A stretch of DNA of 64,000 bases from Paenibacillus chitinolyticus NBRC 15660 (GTDB taxonomy: Bacteria > Bacillota > Bacilli > Paenibacillales > NBRC-103111), in NCBI RefSeq assembly GCF_000739915.1, contig NZ_BBJT01000007.1, forward strand, positions 310,001 to 374,000. The letters are read 5' to 3'. Each line of letters starts with the position of its first letter. Position 1 is the stretch's first letter. The translations under genes were made by a program, and so were the position numbers. The notes under the pieces are model-generated. The model was given only the letters and a program-made list of their open reading frames with translations. It was not told the origin of the DNA and searched no databases. Shown piece by piece: positions 33,681 to 43,025 of this stretch.

Positions 33681-33730
33681 AGATTGAGAAAAAAACAACC
33701 ATTAATGACATGAAAGTCGGTAATGGTTGT
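33681..33730 (-). terminator. Terminator of the AAA+ operon
   Basis: ACAACCATTA (33695-33704) pairs with TAATGGTTGT (33721-33730). On the minus strand the stem is followed by TTTTTT (33694-33689). Confidence 0.75.
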
Positions 33731-33742
33731 AGTCCGGCGTAA

Positions 33743-34387
33743 CTACTGTCCGGTTATCGTATAGACATTAGAGGAGCCTACCGGCGCCGCATTGAAATAA
33801 GCGTTATTCTGAACGGCTCCGGGGAACTTAACCCCGTATGTAATCCCGCCTCCGCCGTCCTTGACACCTATAATCTCAACCGCACTTGGAATCGGAATAT
33901 CAAGCGCCACCGGGCTATGCATAATAGTTATGTTCGCTTGAAGGATATTGCCGTCCACCTTCACCGTAACGACATCACCGTCTTCCGCGGCGAAGTCCCA
34001 GATCAGCATACGGCTTGTCGTCGTATTTTTCTTCATCTCAATCTTGAAATCCCTGGCTTCAAGTCCCGCCGAATCATCGGCCGCGGCTAGCTGGATACCC
34101 GCCTTCATCCCTTTGCCGATCCCGTTTGACTGAACATCTTTTATACTGCCGGTTGAACCTTGGAAATACATGAACATCCCAAACGTGATCAGCCCCGTAA
34201 TTCCGATCCAAAATCGATGCTTATTTCTTTTTTTTCCGTTAGAAGATGACTTACGATTGTCTGACGCCCCTGTATATTCCATAGAGACATCATCATTTTC
34301 CCTTTGTCGAAGCTCATATTGGTTGGGTGTGTTTGACTTCGGTCTTTGCTCATCTTGTCGGTGATCTGCCAATTTCCTTCTCCTCAC
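33743..34387 (-). CDS. Membrane-anchored protein of unknown function, last gene of the AAA+ operon
   Basis: A 214-residue protein with a long polar, basic cytoplasmic N-terminus (about 1-57), one membrane helix (FWIGITGLITFGMFMYF, about 59-75) and an exposed beta-rich C-terminal domain ending VYTITGQ. The start is GTG, overlapping the TAG stop of the upstream gene by one base, with AAGGA just before it, so translation is coupled. The external domain has Gly-rich loops, but I recognise no family. Position suggests a partner of the AAA+ protein. Confidence 0.6.
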   Translation of the reverse strand: MRRRKLADHRQDEQRPKSNTPNQYELRQRENDDVSMEYTGASDNRKSSSNGKKRNKHRFWIGITGLITFGMFMYFQGSTGSIKDVQSNGIGKGMKAGIQLAAADDSAGLEARDFKIEMKKNTTTSRMLIWDFAAEDGDVVTVKVDGNILQANITIMHSPVALDIPIPSAVEIIGVKDGGGGITYGVKFPGAVQNNAYFNAAPVGSSNVYTITGQ

Positions 34388-34830
34388 TATTCCTTATATC
34401 GATTTGTCCGCCGAACAACCGGGTACTTCCAGTACAGCAGCGACATGCATAATCGGATAGCCGCAATCGCAAGCAGCAGAAGCGTAATGGCCCATCCTTT
34501 GGAATAAAGTCCCTCGTCCGCCCATTTGTTAAGAATTATGACTCCTACCGATAGAGCGAAGCTGGTATAAATGAGCATTTGCAGGGCTGGAAGCAAGATC
34601 GTGATTTTACGATAGGGGATACCTAAAAATTTACTTCTCATGGCCAAGTAAATAAAGAAAGCCAAAAGGCTTATTACGATCACACCGCCGCTTGCGACCG
34701 GAACCTCGTTAATTAGAATTTTCTTTATGTCACCGTATATTATGAAAGGCATAAAAAGCGTAGCGATAATGACCCCGAACATGAAGGAATGATAAAAAAC
34801 GATGGCGAGCAACCATTTTAGGACTTTCAT
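34387..34830 (-). CDS. Four-helix membrane protein in the AAA+ operon
   Basis: A 147-residue protein with four hydrophobic segments (about 5-28, 48-64, 76-101, 113-133) and a basic C-terminus. No catalytic motif is seen and no family is recognised. Its ATG overlaps the AAA+ stop codon by 4 bases (ATGA) and its stop overlaps the next GTG, so the three genes are a tightly coupled unit. Confidence 0.6.
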   Translation of the reverse strand: MKVLKWLLAIVFYHSFMFGVIIATLFMPFIIYGDIKKILINEVPVASGGVIVISLLAFFIYLAMRSKFLGIPYRKITILLPALQMLIYTSFALSVGVIILNKWADEGLYSKGWAITLLLLAIAAIRLCMSLLYWKYPVVRRTNRYKE

Positions 34831-37800
34831 TCCATCACCCCCGTCTTTCCTTGAAAGTCTTCAGGCATCAAAGTGGATAATTCCTCGGCTGTGGCGTCGG
34901 CTTTCTTGCTCATACGCAAGGCATGGCCTCGAATCGCTTTCTCGACCAAATTTCGAACGAGCCGTCCATTGCCTGCGGTCTTATCTCCTTCATAGGTCTC
35001 CAAAATGGAGAGTAGCGAAGCTTCGGCCTCCCGGGCGATCACATATCCTTGCGCCTTCACCAGCAAACGCGCAATTTGCAGCATTTCCTCGGCTGTATAA
35101 TCGGGAAATGTAATCATATTGGGAAACCTGGAGCGGAGCCCCGCATTGCGGTTCAAGAAGCGCTCCATATCTTCGTCGTAGCCGGCCAATATAACGATGA
35201 GCCTGTCCCGGTAATCGTCCATGGCTTTGACGAGCGTATCGATCGCTTCCTGCCCGAATTGATCCCCTTCCGCCAAAGCGTAGGCCTCATCCACAAACAA
35301 GATCCCGCCAAGAGCGCGTTCGATAACCTCTTTCGTCTTGAGCGCGGTTTGCCCCACATAACCGGCAACCAGGCCGGACCGATCGGTTTCTACCAGCGTG
35401 TCGGCCTTGATCACGCCCAGTTCTTTAAATCGTTGGGCCAAAATACGGGCAATGGTCGTCTTGCCGGTTCCCGGGTTTCCTTTAAATACCATATGGAGAG
35501 CTTGAGCGGAAGCCTTGGGCAGCCCCATCTCTTGACGGCGCTTGGCCACCTCAATTTGAGCCGATAGGCTTCTCACAAATTCCTTAACGGAGGACAGACC
35601 GACAACGTCATTGAGCGCTCCAAGCGCATTCGCCCGCTTCTCCGCGAGGTCTACATGTGCCGACAGTCCAAAATCCTCCACAGTCAGCTCATTTAACTGA
35701 TCCGCCGAAATATCCGGGTGATCGGCCAATCGCTCCGCTTGCTTGCGGATCGCCTCCTCCAGCGTATTGCGGACGAGCCGGCCGTTGCCTCCGTCCTTTC
35801 TACCCGGGATTTGCTTCTCATTAAAATAGGGTTCGAGCAAACCGGACACACCCTGAGCTAGGGTAAAACCTCGCGCTTTCACCATAATCGAGGCGATTTG
35901 CTGCATTTCCTCGGCCGTGTAATCGGGAAATTCGATCTGTAGCGGGAAGCGCGAGGACAGACCCGGATTGACTTGAACAAACCTCTGCATATCTTCTGTG
36001 TATCCCGCCAAAATGACAACCAGATTGTCTTTATGAAGCTCGATAAGACGAACCAGTGAATCGATCGCTTCCTTACCGAAGCCCCCGCCCTGCACGCCAT
36101 CCTGCGCAAGCGCATAGGCTTCGTCAATGAAAAGCACGCCTCCAAGAGCAGATTCGACAACCAGCTTGGTCTTGTTGGCCGTCTGGCCGACGTACTCCGC
36201 TACCAGATCAGATCGATCCACCTCAACGAGATGTCCTTTTTTCAAATAGCCCATGGACCGGAGCATCCCCGCCACCAGCCGTGCCATCGTTGTCTTGCCC
36301 GTACCGGGATTGCCCGAAAAAATCATGTTGAGAGTCTGGCCGGTATCGACATGAATCCCGGCTTCCTTCCGCCTTCGATCAACAATAAGCTGTTTCTCCA
36401 GCGTTCGGACGAATAGTTTGACTTTCTCCAATCCGACAATTCCGGCGAGCTCATTTTCGATATTAAATGCTTCCTTCTCTCCGATCCCAAAGTCTACCCC
36501 TGTCAATAACTGCAAGTCTGTATCTGCAGTTGCCCCTGACATCAGCCCTCTAAGCCGAGTCGCTTGCTTGCGGACAGCCTCCTCGAACAAATTGCGGACA
36601 AGCCGGCCGTTGCCGCTGTCATTGCGGCCAGGAATTTGCCGTTGATCGAACAGCTCGATCAAACCCTCATAAGCATCCGTTTCTATCCGGAAACCATTCT
36701 TGTTCGCCATCTGAATCATAATGTCCAGCATATCTGCCGCTTTGTAATCGGGGAATTCCACGATGAATGGAAATCTTGAACGCAAACCTGGATTCGATCG
36801 CAAAAAAGTCTCCATCTCCTGGGTATACCCCGCCAGCACAACAACCAGATGATCTCGATGATCCTCCATCGCCTTAACAATCGTGTCGATCGCTTCGATG
36901 CCGAACGTATCGTGATCGTGACGAGCGAGCGTATAGGCCTCGTCGATGAACAATACGCCTCCCAAGGCCTCATTGACTTGTGCCATCGTTTTCGGAGCGG
37001 TAGAGCCCACATATTGTCCTACAAGATCCTGTCTCGTCACTTCGATCAATTGACCTTGCGGCAGCAATCCGAGCGCCTTCAGAATACGGCCGATTAAGCG
37101 GGCGACCGTCGTTTTGCCGGTTCCGGGATTCCCGGCGAATACCATGTGAAGCGACATCGCCACAGAGCCTCCGCTTTCCCTGGCCCTCAGCTTGTTAACC
37201 TGAACCGTCTCCATGAGCTCATAGACAAACTTTTTCACGGGTTCCAGACCCGTTAACGCATTTAATTCTTTCAGAACATCGTCAATCGACTCCTGACGAA
37301 CGAAAGATAGTGCTCTGATCGGAATTTCAAGAGAATTCGACTCCACAAAAAAAGAATCGTTCTTGAAACGGATACGCACGCTCTCGTTGCCACGAATCTC
37401 ATTACGGGCCCGCAAACCGGACAATACGACAGTAAGCTCCTTATCAATCCAGTGCTGCACTGCCTCGCCGAACGTTTTGTTTGCTGCGGCTATATCGGCC
37501 AACGCCTCATACGTGGAAGGATGGACGGTAATCTCTGTTTGCATATCCCTTGACAGATCGTCTATCGCTTTCCCCAGCAAGATCTCGGCGATCTGCCGCA
37601 TCGTCTCCTGCTCTAACGGTGAAGATATTGCCGCCGCAAGGATGGTTTGCAAGATAGAGGTAGGGAGATGCCTTGCCAGCACGGACGGAACTTGGCCATA
37701 TTCGCTTTCTCTCTCTGCATGTTCATCGATATAGAAGATGATGAAATAATCGTCGGCGCTTATGCGAACTCCTTCTTTGGTTCGGAAGCTGCCTTCCGCG

Positions 37801-38504
37801 GCAAGCTTAGCGACCAGGCTGATAATAGCCGGGTCAGCCCCTTTGATCCCCTGAAATAACACCGTACCCTCGGAGTGCTGGAAAGCCTCCGCCATATCAC
37901 TAATAAAATTTCCTGATAGTTCATCCGCCTCATAACGCTGTAAATCAATTTCTGCAAGTTGTGGCCTGGAGATTAGCCGGCGTGCATGCATCTCCCGAAC
38001 CAGCCATTCCAAGGCTGTTTTTTTGCCCGTACCAGGGGCCCCAGCCAGTAAGATCACATTCCTTGGCTTATTATTCTGGCGCCCATTCATATATCCCTGT
38101 TTATATCCCGCAATCAAATCGTCTACGAAGAATGCCTGTCCGATCACTTGACTATTTACGTTCTTTTCCACTTCTCGGAACAGTTTATCCAATTGCTTGG
38201 GAGATAGAGCGCTCTGCGCTTCATTCCGGCCTTCTTCCTGCGACGTATGTGCTCGATTCTGAACAGGTCGGGAAGTCGATGAAGAAATGTTCTGCCCTGC
38301 GGCTGCCTGCTCGGAATAGCTCGGACCTGCACTTCTGGCTCCCGATCCTGCATGATATTGTTGCGTCGGCTGCTCTCGCCTCGTTGGAGCTGGAGGTTCT
38401 TCTTTTTTGGCGATAAATCCTTTTTCCCGAACCAATTCAACGAGTTGATACTCAGGAAAAAGAAATTTGAGCGCTTTCAACATACTTCTTCGGTTGATTC
38501 TCAT
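34827..38504 (-). CDS. Giant four-module AAA+ ATPase (Clp-like plus three CbxX/CfqX-SpoVK modules)
   Basis: A 1225-residue protein. After a basic/Pro-Gln linker (about 30-110) comes a Clp/ClpB-type AAA module (about 115-375): VIGQ, Walker A GAPGTGKKT (155-163), but no acidic Walker B (TVLFQGIKG). Three CbxX/CfqX (SpoVK, EccA) type AAA modules follow, each with Walker A GNPGTGKTT (about 458, 731, 1009), Walker B (FIDEAY or FVDEAY, about 519, 792, 1070) and the family tail PGLRSRFP ... GNGRLVRN. The last three appear competent for ATP hydrolysis; the first is probably structural. ATG 38504 is used, with ATG 38483 as an alternative. Overlap with two membrane-protein genes suggests a membrane-associated remodelling machine. 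EccA and SpoVK relatives are normally single-module. Confidence 0.85.
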   Translation of the reverse strand: MRINRRSMLKALKFLFPEYQLVELVREKGFIAKKEEPPAPTRREQPTQQYHAGSGARSAGPSYSEQAAAGQNISSSTSRPVQNRAHTSQEEGRNEAQSALSPKQLDKLFREVEKNVNSQVIGQAFFVDDLIAGYKQGYMNGRQNNKPRNVILLAGAPGTGKKTALEWLVREMHARRLISRPQLAEIDLQRYEADELSGNFISDMAEAFQHSEGTVLFQGIKGADPAIISLVAKLAAEGSFRTKEGVRISADDYFIIFYIDEHAERESEYGQVPSVLARHLPTSILQTILAAAISSPLEQETMRQIAEILLGKAIDDLSRDMQTEITVHPSTYEALADIAAANKTFGEAVQHWIDKELTVVLSGLRARNEIRGNESVRIRFKNDSFFVESNSLEIPIRALSFVRQESIDDVLKELNALTGLEPVKKFVYELMETVQVNKLRARESGGSVAMSLHMVFAGNPGTGKTTVARLIGRILKALGLLPQGQLIEVTRQDLVGQYVGSTAPKTMAQVNEALGGVLFIDEAYTLARHDHDTFGIEAIDTIVKAMEDHRDHLVVVLAGYTQEMETFLRSNPGLRSRFPFIVEFPDYKAADMLDIMIQMANKNGFRIETDAYEGLIELFDQRQIPGRNDSGNGRLVRNLFEEAVRKQATRLRGLMSGATADTDLQLLTGVDFGIGEKEAFNIENELAGIVGLEKVKLFVRTLEKQLIVDRRRKEAGIHVDTGQTLNMIFSGNPGTGKTTMARLVAGMLRSMGYLKKGHLVEVDRSDLVAEYVGQTANKTKLVVESALGGVLFIDEAYALAQDGVQGGGFGKEAIDSLVRLIELHKDNLVVILAGYTEDMQRFVQVNPGLSSRFPLQIEFPDYTAEEMQQIASIMVKARGFTLAQGVSGLLEPYFNEKQIPGRKDGGNGRLVRNTLEEAIRKQAERLADHPDISADQLNELTVEDFGLSAHVDLAEKRANALGALNDVVGLSSVKEFVRSLSAQIEVAKRRQEMGLPKASAQALHMVFKGNPGTGKTTIARILAQRFKELGVIKADTLVETDRSGLVAGYVGQTALKTKEVIERALGGILFVDEAYALAEGDQFGQEAIDTLVKAMDDYRDRLIVILAGYDEDMERFLNRNAGLRSRFPNMITFPDYTAEEMLQIARLLVKAQGYVIAREAEASLLSILETYEGDKTAGNGRLVRNLVEKAIRGHALRMSKKADATAEELSTLMPEDFQGKTGVME

Positions 38505-38659
38505 ACTTCCCGTTACCCCCTGCGGCCTGCTGTTCTTTCTTTTTTTCCTATATTATACTATGGCTCCGCTACTTTTGCTTTCAGCAGATCAGGAAAAGGT
38601 GAATGTATGGCGAATTAACACAGTCGCTTCAACTTAGAGGCTTTCCCCATTTTTCGCAC

Positions 38660-38687
38660 AAAAAGCCACCGTAGTAATCGGCGGCTT
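38660..38687 (-). terminator. GGCCACC-type terminator cassette after the HxlR gene
   Basis: AAAGCCACCG/CGGCGGCTTT with one mismatch. The following ATCGATGATTCA sequence is shared with the copy at 59408, so the cassette is a repeat of about 60 bases. Confidence 0.65.
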
Positions 38688-38725
38688 TCTATCGATGATT
38701 CAACTATCGTTCCTCGTTAGCATAT

Positions 38726-39097
38726 CTATTTGTCCATTGCATCATTTTTGTGCGTTTCCACTGAATGATTCGTACCGTATAACTCATTTAAATGCTCGAC
38801 ATGGGCTACTCCCCAATCGTTTAACGCCTGCAAAATGGTTGCCATACCTTTACCGTATTCTGTGATGGAGTATTCCACCTTGGGGGGAATTTGGCGATAG
38901 ATCTCACGGTGAACAATATCGTGATACTCCAATTCCCGTAATTGTTGGGTCAGCATTTTTTTAGTTATATCCGGTATCGCTTTTTGAAGTTCGCTAAATC
39001 TCATGGTTCCGTTTGAAAAAAGGCGAAGCAGAATAACCGGCTTCCATTTCCCGACAAGGATCTCCAACGCCGTCTCGAATTTACAAAAGGTAGACAT
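38726..39097 (-). CDS. HxlR family transcriptional regulator
   Basis: A 123-residue winged-helix regulator: ALEILVGKWKPVILLRLFSN, FSELQKAIPDITKKMLTQQL and VHREIYRQIPPKVEYSITEYG. Cys6 near the N-terminus (TFCKFETA) is the position used for redox or electrophile sensing in YodB/HypR-type proteins. GGAGGG precedes ATG 39097. It is divergent from the DoxX gene, and an AAGTA-AC-TACTT palindrome lies between them. The probable role is quinone or electrophile-responsive repression of doxX. Confidence 0.88.
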   Translation of the reverse strand: MSTFCKFETALEILVGKWKPVILLRLFSNGTMRFSELQKAIPDITKKMLTQQLRELEYHDIVHREIYRQIPPKVEYSITEYGKGMATILQALNDWGVAHVEHLNELYGTNHSVETHKNDAMDK

Positions 39098-39157
39098 GAA
39101 TATACCCTCCACTTCCCTACTCGCCTTAGGTTTCTTTTTGTATACTACGTTTATTTT

Positions 39158-39169
39158 AAGTAACTACTT
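39158..39169. promoter_or_regulatory. Candidate HxlR operator
   Basis: AAGTA-AC-TACTT, a 5-2-5 palindrome in the HxlR/DoxX divergent gap. YodB-type operators contain related AAGTAAC sequences. Confidence 0.45.
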
Positions 39170-39310
39170 CCTAAAGCGATTTCTATAGATTATTATGCAC
39201 CTAGAGCTCAATAGACACAAGAGGAGGCGACTGAAGAAATAACAGGTTGGATTATCGTTAGTTAGGTTGGGATATCAATAGATGAAAGTGATAAGGAGTT
39301 GGCGCAATTC

Positions 39311-39673
39311 ATGAATGTCGTTTTATGGATCGTACAAGGGATATTAGCATTAGGATTTATTTATTCCGGTTGGTTGAAGGCGTTTCAGTATGAAGCAGCA
39401 AAAGTGTCTTGGACATGGGTGAGTGACGTTCCAAAAGCTCTCGTTTTCTTTATTGGTTTAGTGGAATTGCTTGGAGTGATAGGTTTAATTTTGCCTCAAG
39501 CCACAAAAATCGTCCCTGTTTTGACGCCGACTGCCGCGGCCGGACTTGCTGCAATCGTTCTCTTCGGTGCCGTATTCCATATTATGCGAGGCGAATATAG
39601 GCAAATTGGCGTGAACATCATTTTCTTAGCCTTTGCCCTATTTGTTGCGATTGGTCGTTTAAAGTGGATGTAG
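39311..39673 (+). CDS. DoxX family membrane protein
   Basis: A 120-residue protein of four membrane helices, starting VVLWIVQGILALGFIYSGWL. The family is linked to redox and quinone detoxification in Gram-positive bacteria (the MhqP/CatD group in Bacillus). AAGGAG lies 12 bases before ATG 39311. It is divergent from an HxlR regulator, the usual arrangement. Confidence 0.85.
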   Translation: MNVVLWIVQGILALGFIYSGWLKAFQYEAAKVSWTWVSDVPKALVFFIGLVELLGVIGLILPQATKIVPVLTPTAAAGLAAIVLFGAVFHIMRGEYRQIGVNIIFLAFALFVAIGRLKWM

Positions 39674-39810
39674 CCGTAACTCGATAAATGCGGACTTATT
39701 GGCCTTAAATCAACCGCAGTTTACGCCCTTCTATCGATAACGGCCTCTCCGTCAACTAACCATAAACCGTCAGGTTTTATCATATAAGTATTAGAATGAT
39801 TCGAAAATCG

Positions 39811-39863
39811 AAAGCAGCGGCATCCTTGGACCGGAAAATTACGTCCTAGATTGCCGCTGCTTT
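39811..39863. terminator. Bidirectional terminator between doxX and the Crp/Fnr gene
   Basis: AAAGCAGCGGCA (39811-39822) pairs with TGCCGCTGCTTT (39852-39863), with an inner GGAC/GTCC stem. The convergent genes on both sides can use it. Confidence 0.75.
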
Positions 39864-39933
39864 AACACTTCCAACATCCTATTACACCAGAGGATAATTG
39901 CCTCCTCGAAGTTTATCCCATGTGTACGCCCAT

Positions 39934-40605
39934 TCATTTATTCTTTAACGCCTCGGCAAGTTCATACAAAACATGGGATTGTTTAATCCGATAGCTCCGC
40001 CCCTCCTTTTGCAAGTAATTATTTTCACAAAATTTTGTGAGGACATGCAATAAGTGCCGATAAGATACACCTAAATAATCACAAACCGTTACATGCTTCT
40101 CCTTATAAATCCCTTCATCGGCAGTTTGCAAAATAAAATCCGCAAGCCGGTTTTCAAGCGGGAAAGCTAGGCTTTGTGAATACTTTGCTGCCATAAATGT
40201 AGCTTTTACACTTAAAAATTTGGTCAATTCCCGCAGAAATTTTGCATCATCCAGTAACTGTGTACAATATCTGTGAACCGGAAGCGCGAAACAAATGGTT
40301 TTCGTTAATGCTTGAATCCCCTTTGTGTAATACACGTCATTTAATAACTCCATTTCCCCAATAAAATCATTAGCATTAATAAAATTAATTAGAGATACTT
40401 TCCCGTTTTGATGACTTACATATATTTTTGCTTTTCCTTCCATTACATAGAATAAGAAATCAGGTCTCATTCCTTCTCTAATAATCCATTCATCCCGCTG
40501 GTATTCGTGCACTTCCATAAAGTCTTCAACTTGGAAGGAAAATAGAGGTGCTATTGAGTTCTTCTCCAGATATAATCTTTTTTTCTCACCTTTGTAAACT
40601 TCCAT
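39934..40605 (-). CDS. Crp/Fnr family regulator, YeiL-like
   Basis: A 223-residue protein: cyclic-nucleotide-binding-type beta barrel (about residues 25-120, FYVMEGKAKIYVSHQNG) and a C-terminal HTH (VCDYLGVSYRHLLHVLTKFC). Dimerisation-helix length and overall pattern match the YeiL group. No N-terminal Cys cluster is present, so it is not an FNR-type Fe-S sensor. It is divergent from an HcaT-like MFS gene, and the 81-base gap holds a GAGATATCTC palindrome that is the likely operator. Confidence 0.82.
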   Translation of the reverse strand: MEVYKGEKKRLYLEKNSIAPLFSFQVEDFMEVHEYQRDEWIIREGMRPDFLFYVMEGKAKIYVSHQNGKVSLINFINANDFIGEMELLNDVYYTKGIQALTKTICFALPVHRYCTQLLDDAKFLRELTKFLSVKATFMAAKYSQSLAFPLENRLADFILQTADEGIYKEKHVTVCDYLGVSYRHLLHVLTKFCENNYLQKEGRSYRIKQSHVLYELAEALKNK

Positions 40606-40623
40606 ATTTCACCCCCAAAATAC

Positions 40624-40633
40624 GAGATATCTC
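40624..40633. promoter_or_regulatory. Palindrome between YeiL-like and MFS genes
   Basis: GAGATATCTC, a perfect 10-bp palindrome in the 81-base divergent gap; a candidate site for the YeiL-like regulator. Confidence 0.4.
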
Positions 40634-40686
40634 CTATTCTCCTTATTTCACACGATGATATCATACACATAACGAGGAGGATAATA

Positions 40687-41859
40687 ATGAACGCACACCG
40701 CTGGATGAGTACACGTTTCTTTAGTTTTTTTATGACATGGGGCATTTTCCTGCCATTTTGGTCAGGGTGGATGATTTATACAAAAGGAATTACCGTCTCA
40801 CAAGCCAGCTTGATCATGAGCTTCGGTTTAATTGCAAGAGGCCTGTCCACCTTATTCGCATTTCCTTATTTATCAGCAAGGCTTAGCAGTAAAGTCCTAT
40901 TAAATGTGGCCGGAATCGGCGCACTGTCTGCCATTCTATGTTATATTCCGGCAAACTCCTTTACCGGTTTACTCACAGTAACGATCCTGTTCCACCTATT
41001 TTATCCCATTTTGATGCCTGCTTTAGATAGTACGGCCAGTGTCCTTGTGCAAAGCAAACAATTAAGACACTATGGAAGAAGTCGTCAATGGGGCTCCATT
41101 GGGTTTGTCTCCATCGGCATGATTCTAACCGTTTTTACAGGAAGATTTGGAGACGAAGTGATTTATTGGGCGTTATTGCTTGGACTCATTGTGTTTGTAG
41201 GTCTCAGTTTTATGAGGGCACCTGATAGCTTAACTGAAAAGCGACAAGTAGACCAAACAAAAAAAGCAGGCATGCTGCATTTATTCCGTATTAAACACTT
41301 TGGCTTGGTCCTGCTGATTGTTATTCTGCTTCAGGCAGCCCATGCCGCTTATTACAATTATGGCTATATTTATCTGCAACATATCCATGCTCCAGTCTAT
41401 CTGATTGGTCTCATTATTAATATTTCCGTAATTGCCGAAATCATCTTTTTCTCTATTGCGGATAAGAGCTTTAACAAATTCTCAGTAGGCGCTTTACTGA
41501 CCCTATCAGCCATCGGTTCTTCCGTTCGTTGGATCTTAGTATTTGTTTTTCCAAATGTAATTATGTTCAGTCTCGCGCAGACTTTACATGCATTCTCGTT
41601 TGCAATGGGACATTATGCCTTTATGAAATACTTGATCAAACACATTCCACAAGATCAGATACCGAAAGCACAAGGCATATATTCAGCGCTTGCCCTTAGC
41701 TGGAGCACAGCCGTGTTTACCATGTTCGGGGGCTATTTATACGAGATTGAACCTAGATATGCCTTTATCGGAATGCTTGTTTGTACCTTGCCGGCCATGC
41801 TGATTGCGCTTGTATATCAAAAGCTTGAACGTAGAAAGAAAGCTTTACTACCTAGTTGA
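40687..41859 (+). CDS. MFS transporter, HcaT/phenylpropionate-permease-like (MFS_1_like)
   Basis: A 390-residue, 12-helix transporter. The start RFFSFFMTWGIFLPFWSGWM and the QWGSIGFVSIGM segment are typical of the HcaT-like branch (aromatic acid or unknown transport). YeiL-like regulator plus this transporter is a recurrent Firmicute pair. GAGGAGG precedes the ATG. The substrate is unknown. Confidence 0.82.
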   Translation: MNAHRWMSTRFFSFFMTWGIFLPFWSGWMIYTKGITVSQASLIMSFGLIARGLSTLFAFPYLSARLSSKVLLNVAGIGALSAILCYIPANSFTGLLTVTILFHLFYPILMPALDSTASVLVQSKQLRHYGRSRQWGSIGFVSIGMILTVFTGRFGDEVIYWALLLGLIVFVGLSFMRAPDSLTEKRQVDQTKKAGMLHLFRIKHFGLVLLIVILLQAAHAAYYNYGYIYLQHIHAPVYLIGLIINISVIAEIIFFSIADKSFNKFSVGALLTLSAIGSSVRWILVFVFPNVIMFSLAQTLHAFSFAMGHYAFMKYLIKHIPQDQIPKAQGIYSALALSWSTAVFTMFGGYLYEIEPRYAFIGMLVCTLPAMLIALVYQKLERRKKALLPS

Positions 41860-41918
41860 AGCATATAAGCTTCACTCCTTATTTGGCCAAACGCTTCCCC
41901 ATCTTCTTCTTTAGCGCA

Positions 41919-41961
41919 AAAAAGGCAGCCGATCTTTATTCATGATGATCGACTGCCTTTA
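41919..41961. terminator. Repeat-type terminator AAAGGCAG...CTGCCTTT
   Basis: AAAGGCAG (41921-41928) with CTGCCTTT (41953-41960) and an inner GATC/GATC pair. An almost identical cassette lies at 63946. It serves the convergent 40687 and 41959 genes. Confidence 0.75.
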
Positions 41962-42513
41962 TTTGTCGTCTTCGTATGCCGCCAGCATAAGCTGATATAT
42001 TTTTCGTGTCGTATTTAAATTTCTGATTGTCATCTGTCGGTACAACTCCGTACCAACCAACTTTGTAAGGCTGCCTTTGTTCACGTTTATTTTGTCAATC
42101 GCCCATATAATCGCGCCTGGAGCATATTTCACCGTTTCGATCTCAGGTTTGAAGATCAGCTTATCGAGAATGGATTCGTCATTGATAGCTTTCCATAAAA
42201 AAAGGACGTCGCATCTCAATTTATCATTATTCATCCATGATTCCGGGAGGACGGATATTACTTTTTTCATGTCTTCTAAATGAAGTACCAGCACCTTGAT
42301 TTGCAAAGCGAAGGTATCCATAATCGCCTTTTCGAGAATTTGCGCTAACTCATTTTTGGAGCGGCTGGTGGTTGAAAAAATGATATTACCCGAATTGATA
42401 TAGGTAACGACGTTTTTCATACCCGCCTGCTCGAATGATTTTTTAAGTGTTTTCATATCTACTTTGTTGTTTCCGCCGACATTGATCCCGCGAAGCAGAG
42501 CCGTATAGACCAT
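41959..42513 (-). CDS. DUF1697 family protein
   Basis: A 184-residue protein. YTALLRGINVGGNNKVDMKT, then FEQAGMKNVVTYINSGNIIF and LLTKLVGTELYRQMTIRNLNT-like C-terminus are the DUF1697 pattern. The fold is known from structural genomics, but no function is established. The next gene upstream is ridA. Confidence 0.9.
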   Translation of the reverse strand: MVYTALLRGINVGGNNKVDMKTLKKSFEQAGMKNVVTYINSGNIIFSTTSRSKNELAQILEKAIMDTFALQIKVLVLHLEDMKKVISVLPESWMNNDKLRCDVLFLWKAINDESILDKLIFKPEIETVKYAPGAIIWAIDKINVNKGSLTKLVGTELYRQMTIRNLNTTRKIYQLMLAAYEDDK

Positions 42514-42519
42514 ACCAAC

Positions 42520-42939
42520 TTAGTCCTTACCTTCAATGACTGCAATTCCGTCTATCTCAAGAAGGCAAGAAGGACGCGATGTAAATTCCGAAACGAACAG
42601 CACGGTGACCAGTGGGGGATTATCCAATGAACCGGTCATCTCTTGGAATGCTTTGTAACCAACAAGCGGGTCGCTTCCGCTGACTAAATAGATATTGAGT
42701 TTGACCAGATCGGCGAAACTCGCATTTTCAGCAGCTAAAATGGTTTTGATATTATGAAGCGCCTGTTTTGTCTGCAACTCCAAATCACCAACCCCAATCA
42801 GCTCACCTTTTGAATTAATAGCATTCTGCCCGCCAATATAAATGGTTTTTGCCCTTCCTGTGACGGTAATCGCTTGACTAAATGCTTCTGATCTGAATAA
42901 ACCTTCCGGGTTTATATGCCCCATTGTAAAAGTTGACAT
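42520..42939 (-). CDS. RidA family protein
   Basis: A 139-residue protein of the YjgF/YER057c/UK114 family. The substrate-binding Arg lies in FTSRPSCLLEIDGIAVIEG, and the early segment HINPEGLFRSEAFSQA is typical. RidA proteins hydrolyse reactive enamine/imine intermediates; some members lack activity. Start ATG 42939 has AAGGAGG 11 bases upstream. The ATG at 42960 has no site. It ends 7 bases before the DUF1697 gene, so the two are probably one transcript. Confidence 0.85.
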   Translation of the reverse strand: MSTFTMGHINPEGLFRSEAFSQAITVTGRAKTIYIGGQNAINSKGELIGVGDLELQTKQALHNIKTILAAENASFADLVKLNIYLVSGSDPLVGYKAFQEMTGSLDNPPLVTVLFVSEFTSRPSCLLEIDGIAVIEGKD

Positions 42940-42994
42940 CGGTTTGGTTTCCTCCTTCATGATTTGATTTATGTTCTATATCTTAATAATAAAC

Positions 42995-43025
42995 AACTTC
43001 ACTGACAGTTACCGTCAGTGAAGTT
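42995..43025 (-). terminator. Terminator between the WYL and RidA genes
   Basis: A perfect 12-bp stem AACTTCACTGAC/GTCAGTGAAGTT (42995-43006 with 43014-43025), followed on the minus strand by a T-rich stretch. It overlaps the WYL stop codon. Confidence 0.75.

Noticed and set aside
37961-38416. Plus-strand frame over the AAA gene linker
   Set aside because: Antisense shadow of the low-complexity linker; no start signals.
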